Source: Holdemania sp. Marseille-P2844 (GTDB taxonomy: Bacteria > Bacillota_I > Bacilli_A > Erysipelotrichales > Erysipelotrichaceae). From it: a stretch of DNA of 64,000 nt. The stretch is taken from NCBI RefSeq assembly GCF_900120005.1, contig NZ_LT635452.1, forward strand, positions 186,001 to 250,000, in the 5' to 3' direction. Of this stretch, positions 25,602-35,064 are shown one piece after another. The position numbers and the translations under genes were made by a program. The notes beneath the pieces were generated by a model. The model was given only the letters and a program-made list of their open reading frames with translations, was not told the DNA's origin and searched no databases. The stretch's first letter is position 1. Each line of letters begins with the position of its first letter.

Positions 25602-25642
25602 GAATTTAATAAAAAAGAATGGAAAAGGAGATTAGAAATAAG

Positions 25643-26554
25643 ATGAAAAAACCAGTTTTAGTCATTCTGGCAGCCGGTATGGGCAGCCGCTACGGCGGGC
25701 TGAAGCAGATAGACGCTCTCGGCAGCAATGGCGAACCGATCATTGACTTCTCGATTTACGACGCGCATGAAGCCGGATTTGACAAGGTCGTGCTGATCAT
25801 CCGCAAGGAACATGAGGAAGCCTTCCGTAAGAATCTGACCGATAAAGTATCCAGACATATGGAAGTCGAGTTCGCTTATCAGGATCTCAACGACGTGCCG
25901 GAGGGAATCACGGTGCCGGAAGGCCGTGAAAAACCATGGGGAACAACCCATGCGCTGCTGGCCTGCCGCAACCTGGACGCTCCGTTTGCGATCATCAACG
26001 CCGACGATTATTATGGCAAGGACGCCTTCCGCGTCATCTACAACTTCTTATCCAACGAAGTCAAAGACGGCGAATACGGCATGGTCGGCTATGTGCTGGA
26101 AAACACGCTGACAGACCACGGCACCGTTTCCCGGGCGATCTGCGAACGGGATGAAAACGGCTTCTTGCAGAAGATTGTGGAATGCCCGAAGATCGCGAAG
26201 GACGGCGACCGCGCGAAGCTGACCAACGACGATGGCAAGACCTGGGAACCGATTGCGAAGGGTTCTGTCGTTTCGATGAATTTCTGGGGCTTTACGCCGA
26301 AAATCTTTGAACAGTGCGAGCCGATTTTTGAGGAATTCATCCGTAAGGGTATCGTTGAAAATCCGATGAAGTGCGAACACGTCATTCCGACGGCAATCGG
26401 AACGCTGCTGGAACAAAAGGCCTGCACAGTTAAGGTGCTGACCTCCAACGACCGCTGGTTCGGCGTTACCTATAAAGAGGATAAACCGTATGTCGTCCAG
26501 TGCCTGAAAGAATATAAGGATCAGGGACTGTATCCATTCGATTTGTGGAAATAA
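25643..26554 (+). CDS. Sugar-1-phosphate nucleotidyltransferase-like protein
   Basis: Probable NDP-sugar pyrophosphorylase-fold enzyme. 303 residues. N-terminal nucleotide-binding motif ILAAGMGSRYGGLKQID, metal-binding INADDYYG in place of the usual DGD-type loop, and GSVVSMNFWGFTPKIF further on. AAAAGGAG lies 12 bases before the ATG at 25643, rather far; an in-frame ATG at 25619 precedes that site and would add eight residues, so the start is uncertain. Stand-alone gene with its own promoter and terminator. Substrate unknown. Confidence 0.85.
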   Translation: MKKPVLVILAAGMGSRYGGLKQIDALGSNGEPIIDFSIYDAHEAGFDKVVLIIRKEHEEAFRKNLTDKVSRHMEVEFAYQDLNDVPEGITVPEGREKPWGTTHALLACRNLDAPFAIINADDYYGKDAFRVIYNFLSNEVKDGEYGMVGYVLENTLTDHGTVSRAICERDENGFLQKIVECPKIAKDGDRAKLTNDDGKTWEPIAKGSVVSMNFWGFTPKIFEQCEPIFEEFIRKGIVENPMKCEHVIPTAIGTLLEQKACTVKVLTSNDRWFGVTYKEDKPYVVQCLKEYKDQGLYPFDLWK

Positions 26555-26578
26555 TCCACAGTTACTATAAAATAAAGG

Positions 26579-26618
26579 AAGGACAGTGCTGAAAAGTTAT
26601 CAGCGTCTGTCCTTTTTT
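26579..26618 (+). terminator. Terminator of the nucleotidyltransferase gene
   Basis: Stem AAGGACAG (26579-26586) / CTGTCCTT (26607-26614) with inner GCTGA/TCAGC pairing and TTTTTT. Confidence 0.9.
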
Positions 26619-26666
26619 AGTCTGTAAAATCAGAAAGCCAATCAAGCAAGCAGGAATTTCAAGTCT

Positions 26667-28142
26667 TTATTTCAAATTGGGATGCAGACTGTTGACGCCT
26701 GGATAATGCTGCAGGGAAACGTTGGACGGGGAATAAAGACTGCGTCCGTCCAGCGTGAAGCGCGAACCGTGGCATGGGCAGTCCCAGGTTTGATCGGCGG
26801 GGTTGTAGTGCAGCGGACAGCCCATGTGCGGACAGGTCAGATCGACCAGAAATTCCAGACCCTCCTCAGGAATGACGACGCCGTAACGGCGTCCATGCAG
26901 ACGCACGACGGTTCCGGTGCGGCGCGGCTGGTTTTCCGGGGTGACGGTAAAGCGATCCTTGAAGAACGCTTCCGTCAAGGTCGCGGCGTTGCCCAACGTA
27001 TACAAACTGAATAAATCACCCTTGCGCCGGGCCCGCAGATACGCCGGAATGACGAAGGCCGGATCCTGCACCTGCGCGCTGATCATTTCCGCGGCGATCA
27101 TTGCCCAGGTATAACCCCATTTGGAATATCCGGATGCGATCCAGTAATGATCCTGAATCTGCCCGATAAACGGCAGGTGGCGGCGGGGAATCAGATCCTG
27201 CGCACTCCAGCAGGCCAGCGGCTGATGCACGCCCAGCGTTTTTGCGGTTTGTAACAGCGGCGCGTACGGATCCTTGGGATAATGATGGATGCCGATGGCC
27301 GGACCCGCCAGAATCAAGGTCGGCTGATCCTCTTTGCGCGCAAACCGCAGTGAAAGCGCCTGACCGGGGTCGACGGTGTTGAGCATCAGACCGTCGAGGG
27401 CCGGATCGCAGCGAAAGGCTGCCGCCGCTTCGCGCTGGTAGTGAAACCGTGCGGCATACAGCTGCAGCCGGTCAAAGGCCGGGAACTGCGTGGTGAGAAT
27501 TAAATCCTTGAACCGCAGGCGGTAGCTGCCGTCGCTGATCAGGCAATGATCCTGAATCTCAACGACCGGCGATTCTTCGTAGAGCGTCACTTTGTCTTTT
27601 AACGCTTCCAATAAACCAGCCTGGAACAACCAGGGATCGAGCAGCGCCTGATCTGCCATGGCCAGCTGATCGGCCCAGGTCAGCGGCAGGGGAAAGCTTG
27701 GCGGATCGCTCAGCTGGGCTCCGAGAGCTGACAGGGCAGCTTTTTCCTGGTTCAGAATCGCCGCGCCTTCTTCGCTCTGCGCCGCTAAGACCGCGCTAGT
27801 CCGTTGCCAGTGACACGCGATGTCCGCTGTGCGGATCAGCTGTTCGTAGTGATCGACGGCCGTGCGATTGAGCTGGTATACGGACTGCGCGATGTCCGCG
27901 GGCAGCGTGTGATAAAACGCACCGTGCAGCGCGCTGACCTTACCGGTGTTGCGGGCGGAGTTATTTTCCAGAAACCGCCGTTTTTCAATCACGGTGACGC
28001 GCCGGCCGCTGTCTTTGAGCATCCAGGCGCATAACAATCCGGTTAACCCGCCTCCGACAATCGCGATGTCGGTTTCCTGATCCTCATTGAGCTGCGGACA
28101 CTCCCACAGCGGACGTTGTTTCTGCCAATATGATTTCTGCAT
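26667..28142 (-). CDS. FAD-dependent oxidoreductase with C-terminal Rieske domain (YhfW-like)
   Basis: 491 residues. N-terminal DAO-type FAD domain with dinucleotide motif IAIVGGGLTGLLCAW (about 27-41) and ENNSARNTGKVSALHGAFYH near 60-78, as in glycine oxidase-like proteins. The C-terminal 70 residues are a Rieske [2Fe-2S] domain with both ligand boxes, CPHMGCPL and CPCHGSRF. The fusion matches Bacillus YhfW. The electron donor and substrate are unknown. It reads toward the nucleotidyltransferase terminator. Confidence 0.9.
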   Translation of the reverse strand: MQKSYWQKQRPLWECPQLNEDQETDIAIVGGGLTGLLCAWMLKDSGRRVTVIEKRRFLENNSARNTGKVSALHGAFYHTLPADIAQSVYQLNRTAVDHYEQLIRTADIACHWQRTSAVLAAQSEEGAAILNQEKAALSALGAQLSDPPSFPLPLTWADQLAMADQALLDPWLFQAGLLEALKDKVTLYEESPVVEIQDHCLISDGSYRLRFKDLILTTQFPAFDRLQLYAARFHYQREAAAAFRCDPALDGLMLNTVDPGQALSLRFARKEDQPTLILAGPAIGIHHYPKDPYAPLLQTAKTLGVHQPLACWSAQDLIPRRHLPFIGQIQDHYWIASGYSKWGYTWAMIAAEMISAQVQDPAFVIPAYLRARRKGDLFSLYTLGNAATLTEAFFKDRFTVTPENQPRRTGTVVRLHGRRYGVVIPEEGLEFLVDLTCPHMGCPLHYNPADQTWDCPCHGSRFTLDGRSLYSPSNVSLQHYPGVNSLHPNLK

Positions 28143-28207
28143 CTCCGCTCACCTCGTCTTGTTCTATTCGTTCCTTAGTATGGACAGGCGGACTGAACTT
28201 CAAACAA

Positions 28208-28237
28208 AAAAACCGGTTCTTCTCAGAACACGGTTTT
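28208..28237 (-). terminator. Terminator of the TraB gene
   Basis: On the minus strand, AAAACCGTGTTCT pairs with AGAACCGGTTTT around GAGA, followed by a T run. The hairpin includes the stop codon of the gene (28223-28225). Confidence 0.7.
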
Positions 28238-29395
28238 CAGGAAAGTTTTGATGATGTCGGTGCCGCCGATGAAGGTGCCCAGCGAGCTGAAGACGTTGGC
28301 GAGAATGACGACCAGCAGGATTCGGGTCACGCGGTTTTTCCACATGCCTTTAACGGAATTGACGTCTTCAGTCAGATTTTCAAAATCTTTGACCTTCGGC
28401 TTGCGTACCGAGGCTTCGACCAGACCGGCGAACCAGCCGGCGGCCAGCAGCGGATTGAGCGAGGTGATCGGCGCCGCCACAAACGCCGTGAGGATCGACA
28501 GCGGATGACCGCCTGCCAGCAGCGTGCCGAGGGCGGATAACGTGCCATTCCATAAGATCCAGCTTTGGATTTGTTCCCAGCCGGCGCTGTGCGAGCTTAG
28601 AAAGGTGGCGCAGACCAGCGCGATGATCGCGATCGGAATGCCCCAGCCGATCACTTTGCCCCAGATCGATTTGGGGGGCAAGGAATCCAATTCGTTCAGA
28701 TCGGCCAGCTTGCCGCTTTCAATCAAAGCGCTGACGCCCGGAACATGCGCCGCCCCCAGCACGGCGACAACCTTCGGCCCTTTGGCCTTGGCAATTTTTG
28801 TGGCGAGATATTGATCACGTTCGTGAATCAGGACATCGGCGACGACCGGGAAGCTGTCGCCGACTTCCTTTAACGCGCTTTCCAGCATATCACTTTGCTT
28901 GAGCTGTTCCAGATCCGCTTCCGTGATGTCTTCGTCGTCAAACAGCGAAAAGAGAATGCTGGTAAGCAGCTTGCATTTCTGCCAGAAGCTGTGCTTGCGC
29001 CAGATGCGGGAGAACGTCGTTTGGATCCGTCGATCTGCCAGCACCAGCTCAGCATTCAGTTCCTTGGCGCTCTGGATGCCCTGCATCATTTCCGCGCCGG
29101 CGCTGATGTCCATTTTTTTGGCAATTTTCTTCTGGTACGAGCTTAGAATAATATTAGCGAGCAGAAAACCTGTTTTTTTCTGCTTGATGACCTGTACGAT
29201 ATCAGTTTGTTCCCATTGCCCGGGATGCATCAGCGACTGATAGCGATCCTCGTCCAGTTCCACGCAAATGCTGTCGGGATGAATTTCCTCAAGCGCCTCC
29301 TTGACCTGCTGGGCGCTGATTTTGGAAACGTGCGCCGTGCCGATCAAGGTGATTTCTTTTCCTCCGGTTTGTAGAGTAGTCCATTGTTTTTCCAT
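28223..29395 (-). CDS. TraB/PrgY-family membrane protein
   Basis: 390 residues from the ATG at 29395; GAGGTTGG lies upstream. N-terminal TIKI/TraB hydrolase-like domain with GTAHVSKIS, CVELDEDRY, ILADRR-type strand (LVLADRRIQTTFSRIW) and VLGAAHVPG, then four or so membrane helices (about 235-390). Plasmid-borne PrgY/TraB in enterococci lowers export of sex pheromone; chromosomal members are widespread and mostly uncharacterised. No pheromone gene is beside it. Divergent to the next gene. Confidence 0.87.
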   Translation of the reverse strand: MEKQWTTLQTGGKEITLIGTAHVSKISAQQVKEALEEIHPDSICVELDEDRYQSLMHPGQWEQTDIVQVIKQKKTGFLLANIILSSYQKKIAKKMDISAGAEMMQGIQSAKELNAELVLADRRIQTTFSRIWRKHSFWQKCKLLTSILFSLFDDEDITEADLEQLKQSDMLESALKEVGDSFPVVADVLIHERDQYLATKIAKAKGPKVVAVLGAAHVPGVSALIESGKLADLNELDSLPPKSIWGKVIGWGIPIAIIALVCATFLSSHSAGWEQIQSWILWNGTLSALGTLLAGGHPLSILTAFVAAPITSLNPLLAAGWFAGLVEASVRKPKVKDFENLTEDVNSVKGMWKNRVTRILLVVILANVFSSLGTFIGGTDIIKTFLKTVF

Positions 29396-29526
29396 CAAGC
29401 CAACCTCATTTCCCGTCTATTGTACCGCAACCTGTTTGGATTTTCCATCTTTTGAAATTCAAACTGCGGTTTCAGGATAAAAAGTGGATCGCCGAGCATA
29501 CTTCTGGATAGAAAGGAGCCGCTTTT

Positions 29527-30234
29527 ATGAAACCCCAATCACGGATATTCGACATCCTTTTAGCATTTTGCTGGGTGATGATCGTCGTTACCGGTTCGTT
29601 GGCGTTAGGATCCTATTGGAGCCGCCGTCCGGTTTCTTCCCTCCAGCCTCAATCCAGCGCCGCGCCTGCCGCTCCGCTGCTGCCGGAACTATCCCAAGCG
29701 CTGCCCGACACCGAGCAGCTGATCAGCCAGCTGACGCAGATTGCCAAAGGTCAGTTTACTGCCAAAGGGACGCAGCTGCTGCAGCTGAACCTGTCGGAAC
29801 AACAGCTGGGGGAATTATTGAAAACTGCGGTCGGCGATATGCTTTCCGATCCGCAGATCACGCTTGAAAACGGCGATGAAGTAACGATTGAAATGACGGT
29901 TAACGATCCCGAAGCGCTCGTGAAGCTGTTTCCCAAGCTGAAAGAGTACAGCGCGCTCTTGACGCTGGCGAAGGGCTGCCGCATTGCGGTGGAAGCCAGG
30001 CTGAGTGGTCAGGATGACGTAGTCGCCGTAGAGCTGCAGCGGATCAGTCTGGCCGGGGTGGATCTGCCTTCCACACTGGTGAAATCTACGAATACCGCGG
30101 TCAATAAGAACTTAAAAACGATTCTCGATAAAATGGACGGATTGCAGATCAGCGTCCTCGAATTGGAAGATCAGGCCCTTCGTTTTGAGGGCACGGTGCC
30201 GCAGACTCTTATATTGCAGGGAAAACAGCCATGA
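29527..30234 (+). CDS. Single-pass membrane protein, unknown function
   Basis: 235 residues. One N-terminal membrane helix (about 11-29), a Pro/Ala/Ser/Gln-rich linker (35-60) and an external domain of mixed alpha and beta prediction without a motif I recognise. GAAAGGAG precedes the ATG. Own terminator; not in an operon with the c-di-AMP genes that follow. Confidence 0.6.
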   Translation: MKPQSRIFDILLAFCWVMIVVTGSLALGSYWSRRPVSSLQPQSSAAPAAPLLPELSQALPDTEQLISQLTQIAKGQFTAKGTQLLQLNLSEQQLGELLKTAVGDMLSDPQITLENGDEVTIEMTVNDPEALVKLFPKLKEYSALLTLAKGCRIAVEARLSGQDDVVAVELQRISLAGVDLPSTLVKSTNTAVNKNLKTILDKMDGLQISVLELEDQALRFEGTVPQTLILQGKQP

Positions 30235-30236
30235 TG

Positions 30237-30270
30237 ACACAGACCCTCGACGGATCTGTGTTTTCTTTTT
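30237..30270 (+). terminator. Terminator before cdaA
   Basis: Stem ACACAGA (30237-30243) / TCTGTGT (30255-30261) followed by TTTCTTTTT. Between it and cdaA the only signal is the promoter at 30465-30473. Confidence 0.85.
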
Positions 30271-30464
30271 GTGAATTTGCAATTCCTGTTTTCCTTTTAA
30301 TCAGAAAGATTTCTATCTTCAAATTCAATGGCTGCCCGGCAACCGGCGACGGTTGAAAAAACGCCGATCGGCAACGGCCGTCCTTTTTGCCGGATCGCCT
30401 GAAAACGGATGAAACATGCCCGAAGGGTTTCAGGCAATTTCAGTTTTCAAGGCTTTTAGAACTG

Positions 30465-30473
30465 TGCTATAAT
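30465..30473 (+). promoter_or_regulatory. Promoter of the cdaA-cdaR-glmM operon
   Basis: Extended -10 TGCTATAAT (30465-30473), 25 bases before the cdaA ATG, with a weak TTTCAA at 30445-30450 as -35. The upstream 190 bases are GC-rich with small hairpins, but no known riboswitch core. Confidence 0.6.
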
Positions 30474-30498
30474 AATTCAATGAAAGGAGGATTCACCA

Positions 30499-32109
30499 AT
30501 GGTTAATTATTACACTACCATTCAGTCGATCCTGAACTACACGCGGATGTTTTTCGACATCCTGATCATGTGGCTGCTACTCTATTACACAATAAAAATC
30601 GTTCGGAATAACTCCCGGACGATTCAGATATTTAAGGGAATTGTCCTGATTCTTGTGATCAAAGCGGTCGCCAACGTCTTCGGCCTGAACACGGTCGGCT
30701 GGATTGCCGACATGTTTGTGTCGTGGGGCTTCATCGCCGTCATTATTATTTTCCAGCCGGAAATTCGGTCGCTGTTGGAAAAGCTGGGAAAATCCAATGT
30801 TTTTTCACGTATTTCCACCCTTTCAGGAAACGAGAAGGAGCATCTGGTCGACGAGCTGGTCAAAGCCGTCATGATTTTGTCCAAGGATCAGACCGGAGCG
30901 CTGATTTCATTGGAACAGTCCCATTCCTTAAACGATTATGTCAAAACCGGAACGCCGATGAATTCGATGGTCACCGCCGAACTGCTGACCTCGATTTTTG
31001 TGACATCCACGCCGCTGCATGACGGCGCGGTCATCATCCAGGGCGACCGCCTGGCATGCGCCAGCGCATACTTCCCGCCGACCAATCAGGAGCTGCCATC
31101 GCGTTACGGCGCGCGGCACCGCGCGGCGATCGGGATCAGTGAAATCACCGATTCCGTAACGATCGTCGTTTCTGAAGAAACCGGCAACATTTCGATTGCC
31201 GAGGGCGGACAGATCACGACGGTATCCAAGAAGGAACTGCGCGATTATCTGCTGCGCGTTGTCTGCAACGAGGAAACCGTTGTGCGGGAAAAAACACCAA
31301 AGACGCAGACCCGGAAATCCTATTTCGTGATCGACGAACCGCAGTTAGTCGTTGAGAAAGAAATTGAAACGAAAAAGTCAGAAAAAGGCTTGCTGAACAA
31401 GATCGCCGTCAAGAAGCAGGACGGCGGGGAAAGCGGCGAAGCGGAGAAAAAGAATGCCGAGCATAAGGGCAATCTGTTCTCCGGGATCTTTAATAAGAAG
31501 AAAGACGCGGAAGTTCCGGCAGACCGGCTGAGCGAACTTGAAAAAGAAGAAGAAAACATCAAGCTGCCGAAAAAGAAAAAGAAGAAAGCCCCGTCTTCGT
31601 CCATGTTTGAGGACCCGGAAATTCTTGAGCAGCAGATCGCGGCTCAGGAAGCCGAGAAGAAAGCACAGGCTGATGCTGAGATCAAAACTGAGGCTGCCTC
31701 GGAAGAACCGGTTCAGGCGGCGGTGACCGAAGTGCTTGAGATTAAAACCGCACAGAGCGAGGATGAAGCCAGAGCTAAGAAAAAGCCGCGGGCCAAAAAG
31801 CCAAAGGACGCGGAAGAATCTGTGGAGAACAAGGCGAAGCGCACCCGGAAGAAGGCTGAGGAGAAAGCATCCGAAGATAAAGAAGCCGCGGCCAGAGAAA
31901 TTGCAGAAATGGAAAACGCCGGGAAAGAAAATCCGGAGGTTAAGGTGAATACCACAACCACCGCCGACATCACTGCCGAAAATCAAAATCATTCCCCGAT
32001 TGATGATGTCAAGCTGGAATTCAGCGCTTCCGAGGAAGTGAACGAACACTCTCTGGAAGAAGCGGTGAACTCCGCCGATCAGGAAGGAAGTGACAAGCAT
32101 GAAGAATAA
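30499..32109 (+). CDS. cdaA: Diadenylate cyclase CdaA with long charged tail
   Basis: Makes the second messenger c-di-AMP from two ATP. 536 residues: three membrane helices (about 18-35, 42-61, 72-88), DAC catalytic domain (about 105-255) with both signature motifs DGA (175-177) and RHR (206-208). CdaA proteins normally end near 275-290; this one continues for some 260 residues of Lys/Glu/Ala-rich, low-complexity sequence with KKKKKK-type runs, probably disordered. AAAGGAGG precedes the ATG. First gene of cdaA-cdaR-glmM, whose products form a regulatory complex in Bacillus and Listeria. The c-di-AMP sensors BusR and OpuCA are at 2427-5836. Confidence 0.93.
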   Translation: MVNYYTTIQSILNYTRMFFDILIMWLLLYYTIKIVRNNSRTIQIFKGIVLILVIKAVANVFGLNTVGWIADMFVSWGFIAVIIIFQPEIRSLLEKLGKSNVFSRISTLSGNEKEHLVDELVKAVMILSKDQTGALISLEQSHSLNDYVKTGTPMNSMVTAELLTSIFVTSTPLHDGAVIIQGDRLACASAYFPPTNQELPSRYGARHRAAIGISEITDSVTIVVSEETGNISIAEGGQITTVSKKELRDYLLRVVCNEETVVREKTPKTQTRKSYFVIDEPQLVVEKEIETKKSEKGLLNKIAVKKQDGGESGEAEKKNAEHKGNLFSGIFNKKKDAEVPADRLSELEKEEENIKLPKKKKKKAPSSSMFEDPEILEQQIAAQEAEKKAQADAEIKTEAASEEPVQAAVTEVLEIKTAQSEDEARAKKKPRAKKPKDAEESVENKAKRTRKKAEEKASEDKEAAAREIAEMENAGKENPEVKVNTTTTADITAENQNHSPIDDVKLEFSASEEVNEHSLEEAVNSADQEGSDKHEE

Positions 32110-33520
32110 CGATCCAAGACAGAATCCGCAGATGAAGGATTCTGAATCCAAGCTGGAGCTGGCGAATAAGATTGCCCGTCAAAGCAAGAAAGTAGTCAAG
32201 ACCTACGCGACGATCGAAGACGGACTGTTTAAAGGCGTGCGCTGGTTAAGCTCCTGGATCGACCGGATCCTGTTTAATCCGCGGTATGGGAAAATTGTTT
32301 CGCTGGCGCTGGCCGTACTGTTGTATCTGACGGTCAATTTTACGAACACCAGTTTGTCCAACAACATCCAGAGTGTATTTGAATTGCCTTCCGTGCCGGT
32401 CACGATCAACTACAATTCCGATATGTTTGAAATTTCCGGTTTGCCGGGGGAGGTCGCCGCTTACGTCATGGGTGAGATGTCCGACGTCCAGCTGGTCCGC
32501 ACGCAGAAAAGCTACAGCGTGGTCGCCGATCTTTCCGGTCTGACCGAAGGCACTTATCAGGTGAAGCTGCAGCCGAAGGATTTCTCCGAGCGGGTCAACG
32601 TCAAGCTGGAACCGTCGACCGCGATGGTGACGATCAAAAAGAAAGTCACGACGCAATTTGATTTGAGCTATGACTTTATCAATACCGATAAGCTTGATAA
32701 CATCTATATTCTGGGTGAACCTCAGTTTGAAGCGACAAAGGTGAACGTCCGGGCCGCTTCCGATACGCTTGACAGCATCGCGTTTGTCAAGGCGCTGATC
32801 GACGTTTCCGGCAAGACCGCCGACTTTGAACAGGACGCGGTGCTGGTTGCTTATGATCAAACCGGAACTCCGGTCAAAGCGGATATCATCCCAAGCACGG
32901 TGAAGGTCAACGTCAAAGTGACATCGCCAAGCAAGGATGTGCCGGTCGCCGTGGAATTGCAGGGCGAAATGCCGCAGGGCAAAGCGATTGAAGAAATTAT
33001 CTTCGATCATTCATCCGTCAAGATCTATGCGCAGCAGTCCGTATTGGACAAGCTGGACAAGGTTTCCGTTCAGCTGGACGCGACCAAGCTGACCTCCGAT
33101 ACCAAGATGTATCAGACGATCACCTTGCCGACCGGCGTCCGCCAGATCAATCCGGCTCGTGTGAACATGGATATCAAGCTGGGCGACGCCGTATCCAAGA
33201 CGATCGACAACGTCGCGATCAATGCCATCAACAATACAAACCGCTACAACGTGCAGACTAAAGATGATCAGATCGCGGTCAGCGTTACGGTCTATGGAAC
33301 GCAGGCGAATGTGGATAAAATCACCGCCGGCGACATTTATGTATACTTTGATATGAAGGACCTGCAGCCGGGCGAGCAGGAAGTCACCTTGCAGGTAAAT
33401 CAGGATGCAGGGACTTATGTGAAGTACACGCTGCAGCAGGCATCCTTAACCGTCAACGTCACGGATCCAGGCAATTCCGCGGCAGCTGATGACAATGACA
33501 GCGATGGAGGAACAAATTAA
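32099..33520 (+). CDS. cdaR: CdaA regulatory protein CdaR (YbbR domains)
   Basis: Membrane-anchored regulator of CdaA. 473 residues from ATG 32099 (AGGAAGGA at 32081-32088), overlapping the end of cdaA by 11 bases. N-terminal cytoplasmic segment of about 60 residues, one membrane helix (about 65-83), then an external region of about four YbbR repeats (for example VPVTINYNSDMFEISGLPGEVAAYV, broken here into VPVTINY and ISGLPGEV motifs) and an acidic Asp/Gly tail. The cytoplasmic part is longer than in Bacillus, which could relate to the long CdaA tail. Confidence 0.9.
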   Translation: MKNNDPRQNPQMKDSESKLELANKIARQSKKVVKTYATIEDGLFKGVRWLSSWIDRILFNPRYGKIVSLALAVLLYLTVNFTNTSLSNNIQSVFELPSVPVTINYNSDMFEISGLPGEVAAYVMGEMSDVQLVRTQKSYSVVADLSGLTEGTYQVKLQPKDFSERVNVKLEPSTAMVTIKKKVTTQFDLSYDFINTDKLDNIYILGEPQFEATKVNVRAASDTLDSIAFVKALIDVSGKTADFEQDAVLVAYDQTGTPVKADIIPSTVKVNVKVTSPSKDVPVAVELQGEMPQGKAIEEIIFDHSSVKIYAQQSVLDKLDKVSVQLDATKLTSDTKMYQTITLPTGVRQINPARVNMDIKLGDAVSKTIDNVAINAINNTNRYNVQTKDDQIAVSVTVYGTQANVDKITAGDIYVYFDMKDLQPGEQEVTLQVNQDAGTYVKYTLQQASLTVNVTDPGNSAAADDNDSDGGTN

Positions 33521-34854
33521 TGGGACGTTATTTTGGAACTGACGGCATCCGCGGCAAGGCCAATGAAACGCTGGACGTACAGCGGGCCTTCCAGGTCGGA
33601 CGGTATTTGGGCTACTACTTTTCCAGGCAGGGAAAAGGCCGGATTCTGGTAGGCAAGGACACGCGCCTGTCTTCCGGTATGTTTGAAAACGCGATCGCAG
33701 CCGGTGCCTCGGCCAGCGGCGCCGATGTGTATTTGTTAGGCTACTGCCCGACGCCAAGCGTGGCGTATCTGGTCAAGCGCGAACAGTTCAGCTGCGGCGT
33801 GATGATTTCCGCCAGCCACAATCCGTACTATGACAATGGAATCAAGGTGTTCTCCCAGGCCGGAATTAAGCTGTCCGCTGAAATTGAAGCTCTGGTAGAA
33901 GACTATATCGACAATCTGACGGAAATCCCGCTTGTCAGCGGCGAGAAGATCGGCCAGGTCATCCGCTATGACGAAGGTTTGGAGCATTATCTGGACTGGC
34001 TGGAATCATTGTTTGATTTCCGGCTTGAACAGTTCCATCTGGCGCTGGATCTGGCCAACGGTTCGGCGACGACGACCGCGGAGAAGCTGCTGCGGCGGAT
34101 GGGCGCGCACTGCACGGTGATTCACAGCGAGCCCAATGGCGTTAACATCAATACCCAATGTGGTTCCACGCATCCGGAGTCGCTGCAGGAACTGATGAAA
34201 AGCGGGATCTTCGATCTGGGACTGGCGTTTGACGGCGATGCAGATCGTTTGATCGCTGTGGATCCGCAAGGCAACCTGATCAATGGAGATTACGTTCTGT
34301 ATATCTGCGGGAAATATCTGAAAGAAAACGGACATCTGCGCGGGAATACGGTTGTCAGCACAGTCATGGCGAACCTGGGTTTCTTCAAGGCGATGGATCA
34401 GCTGGGCATTGCGACGGAATCGACGCAGGTCGGCGATAAATACGTTTATGATTGCATGGTGAAAAACGATTACATGCTTGGCGGTGAACAGTCGGGTCAT
34501 ATCATTTTCAAAGAACATGCGACAACCGGCGACGGCCTGCTGACGGCGCTGAAGCTGTTGGAAGTGATGCACAAAACCGGCAAGAATATCCGGGAGCTGG
34601 AGGAAGGACTGAAGATTTATCCGCAGCTTCTGGTCAATGTGCCGGTGAAGGACAAAGAGGCGGCAATGCAGGCGGAACCGATCGTAAACGAAGTTGCGGC
34701 GATCAATGAGGAACTGCACGGCAACGGCCGTATTCTCGTTCGTCCTTCAGGCACGGAACCGTTGGTACGGGTCATGGTCGAAGCGGAAAGCGATGAGCTG
34801 TGTCATCATTATGTCTACCGCGTCGTTGATTTGATTGAAAAATCGGGACTGTAA
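33520..34854 (+). CDS. glmM: Phosphoglucosamine mutase
   Basis: Converts glucosamine-6-phosphate to glucosamine-1-phosphate for peptidoglycan precursors; in Bacillus and Listeria it also inhibits CdaA. 444 residues, full length. N-terminal GRYFGTDGIRGKAN, active-site phosphoserine loop MISASHNPYYDNGIK, metal loop FDGDADR, sugar-binding GGEQSGH and C-terminal phosphate loop RPSGTEPLVRVM. The start overlaps the cdaR stop by one base (TAATG). Confidence 0.96.
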   Translation: MGRYFGTDGIRGKANETLDVQRAFQVGRYLGYYFSRQGKGRILVGKDTRLSSGMFENAIAAGASASGADVYLLGYCPTPSVAYLVKREQFSCGVMISASHNPYYDNGIKVFSQAGIKLSAEIEALVEDYIDNLTEIPLVSGEKIGQVIRYDEGLEHYLDWLESLFDFRLEQFHLALDLANGSATTTAEKLLRRMGAHCTVIHSEPNGVNINTQCGSTHPESLQELMKSGIFDLGLAFDGDADRLIAVDPQGNLINGDYVLYICGKYLKENGHLRGNTVVSTVMANLGFFKAMDQLGIATESTQVGDKYVYDCMVKNDYMLGGEQSGHIIFKEHATTGDGLLTALKLLEVMHKTGKNIRELEEGLKIYPQLLVNVPVKDKEAAMQAEPIVNEVAAINEELHGNGRILVRPSGTEPLVRVMVEAESDELCHHYVYRVVDLIEKSGL

Positions 34855-34881
34855 GAGAAATTACGGCAAAGCCGGGAAATG

Positions 34882-34916
34882 AAAGGGAAGGTGGATTCAG
34901 CGGCCTTCCCTTTTTT
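34882..34916 (+). terminator. Terminator of the cdaA-cdaR-glmM operon
   Basis: Perfect 10-bp stem AAAGGGAAGG (34882-34891) / CCTTCCCTTT (34904-34913) with T run. Confidence 0.92.
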
Positions 34917-35064
34917 CAAGCTTCCAGCGCTCTCTTTGATTTGATGATGCCATGGCTGCGGGCTTCAGAAAAATATAGCTTTCCGAAGCTGGAAACGATA
35001 CAATAAAGAAAGATAAGACAGCGGGAGAAGTCCGACTTGTTAATAAAAGAAAGAAGGTATTCCT

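Noticed and set aside
28223-29395. TraB/PrgY protein as a pheromone partner of the RRNPP-like regulator
   Set aside because: Chromosomal TraB proteins are widespread, it lies 5 kb away on the other strand with its own signals; no link in the sequence.
30331-30346. GCCCGGCAACCGG looked like part of a SAM riboswitch
   Set aside because: The rest of the S-box core is missing and the downstream gene is cdaA.
31320-32151. Long minus-strand Phe/Leu/Ser-rich frames opposite the cdaA tail
   Set aside because: Mirror of the Lys/Glu-rich codons of cdaA; no start signals.
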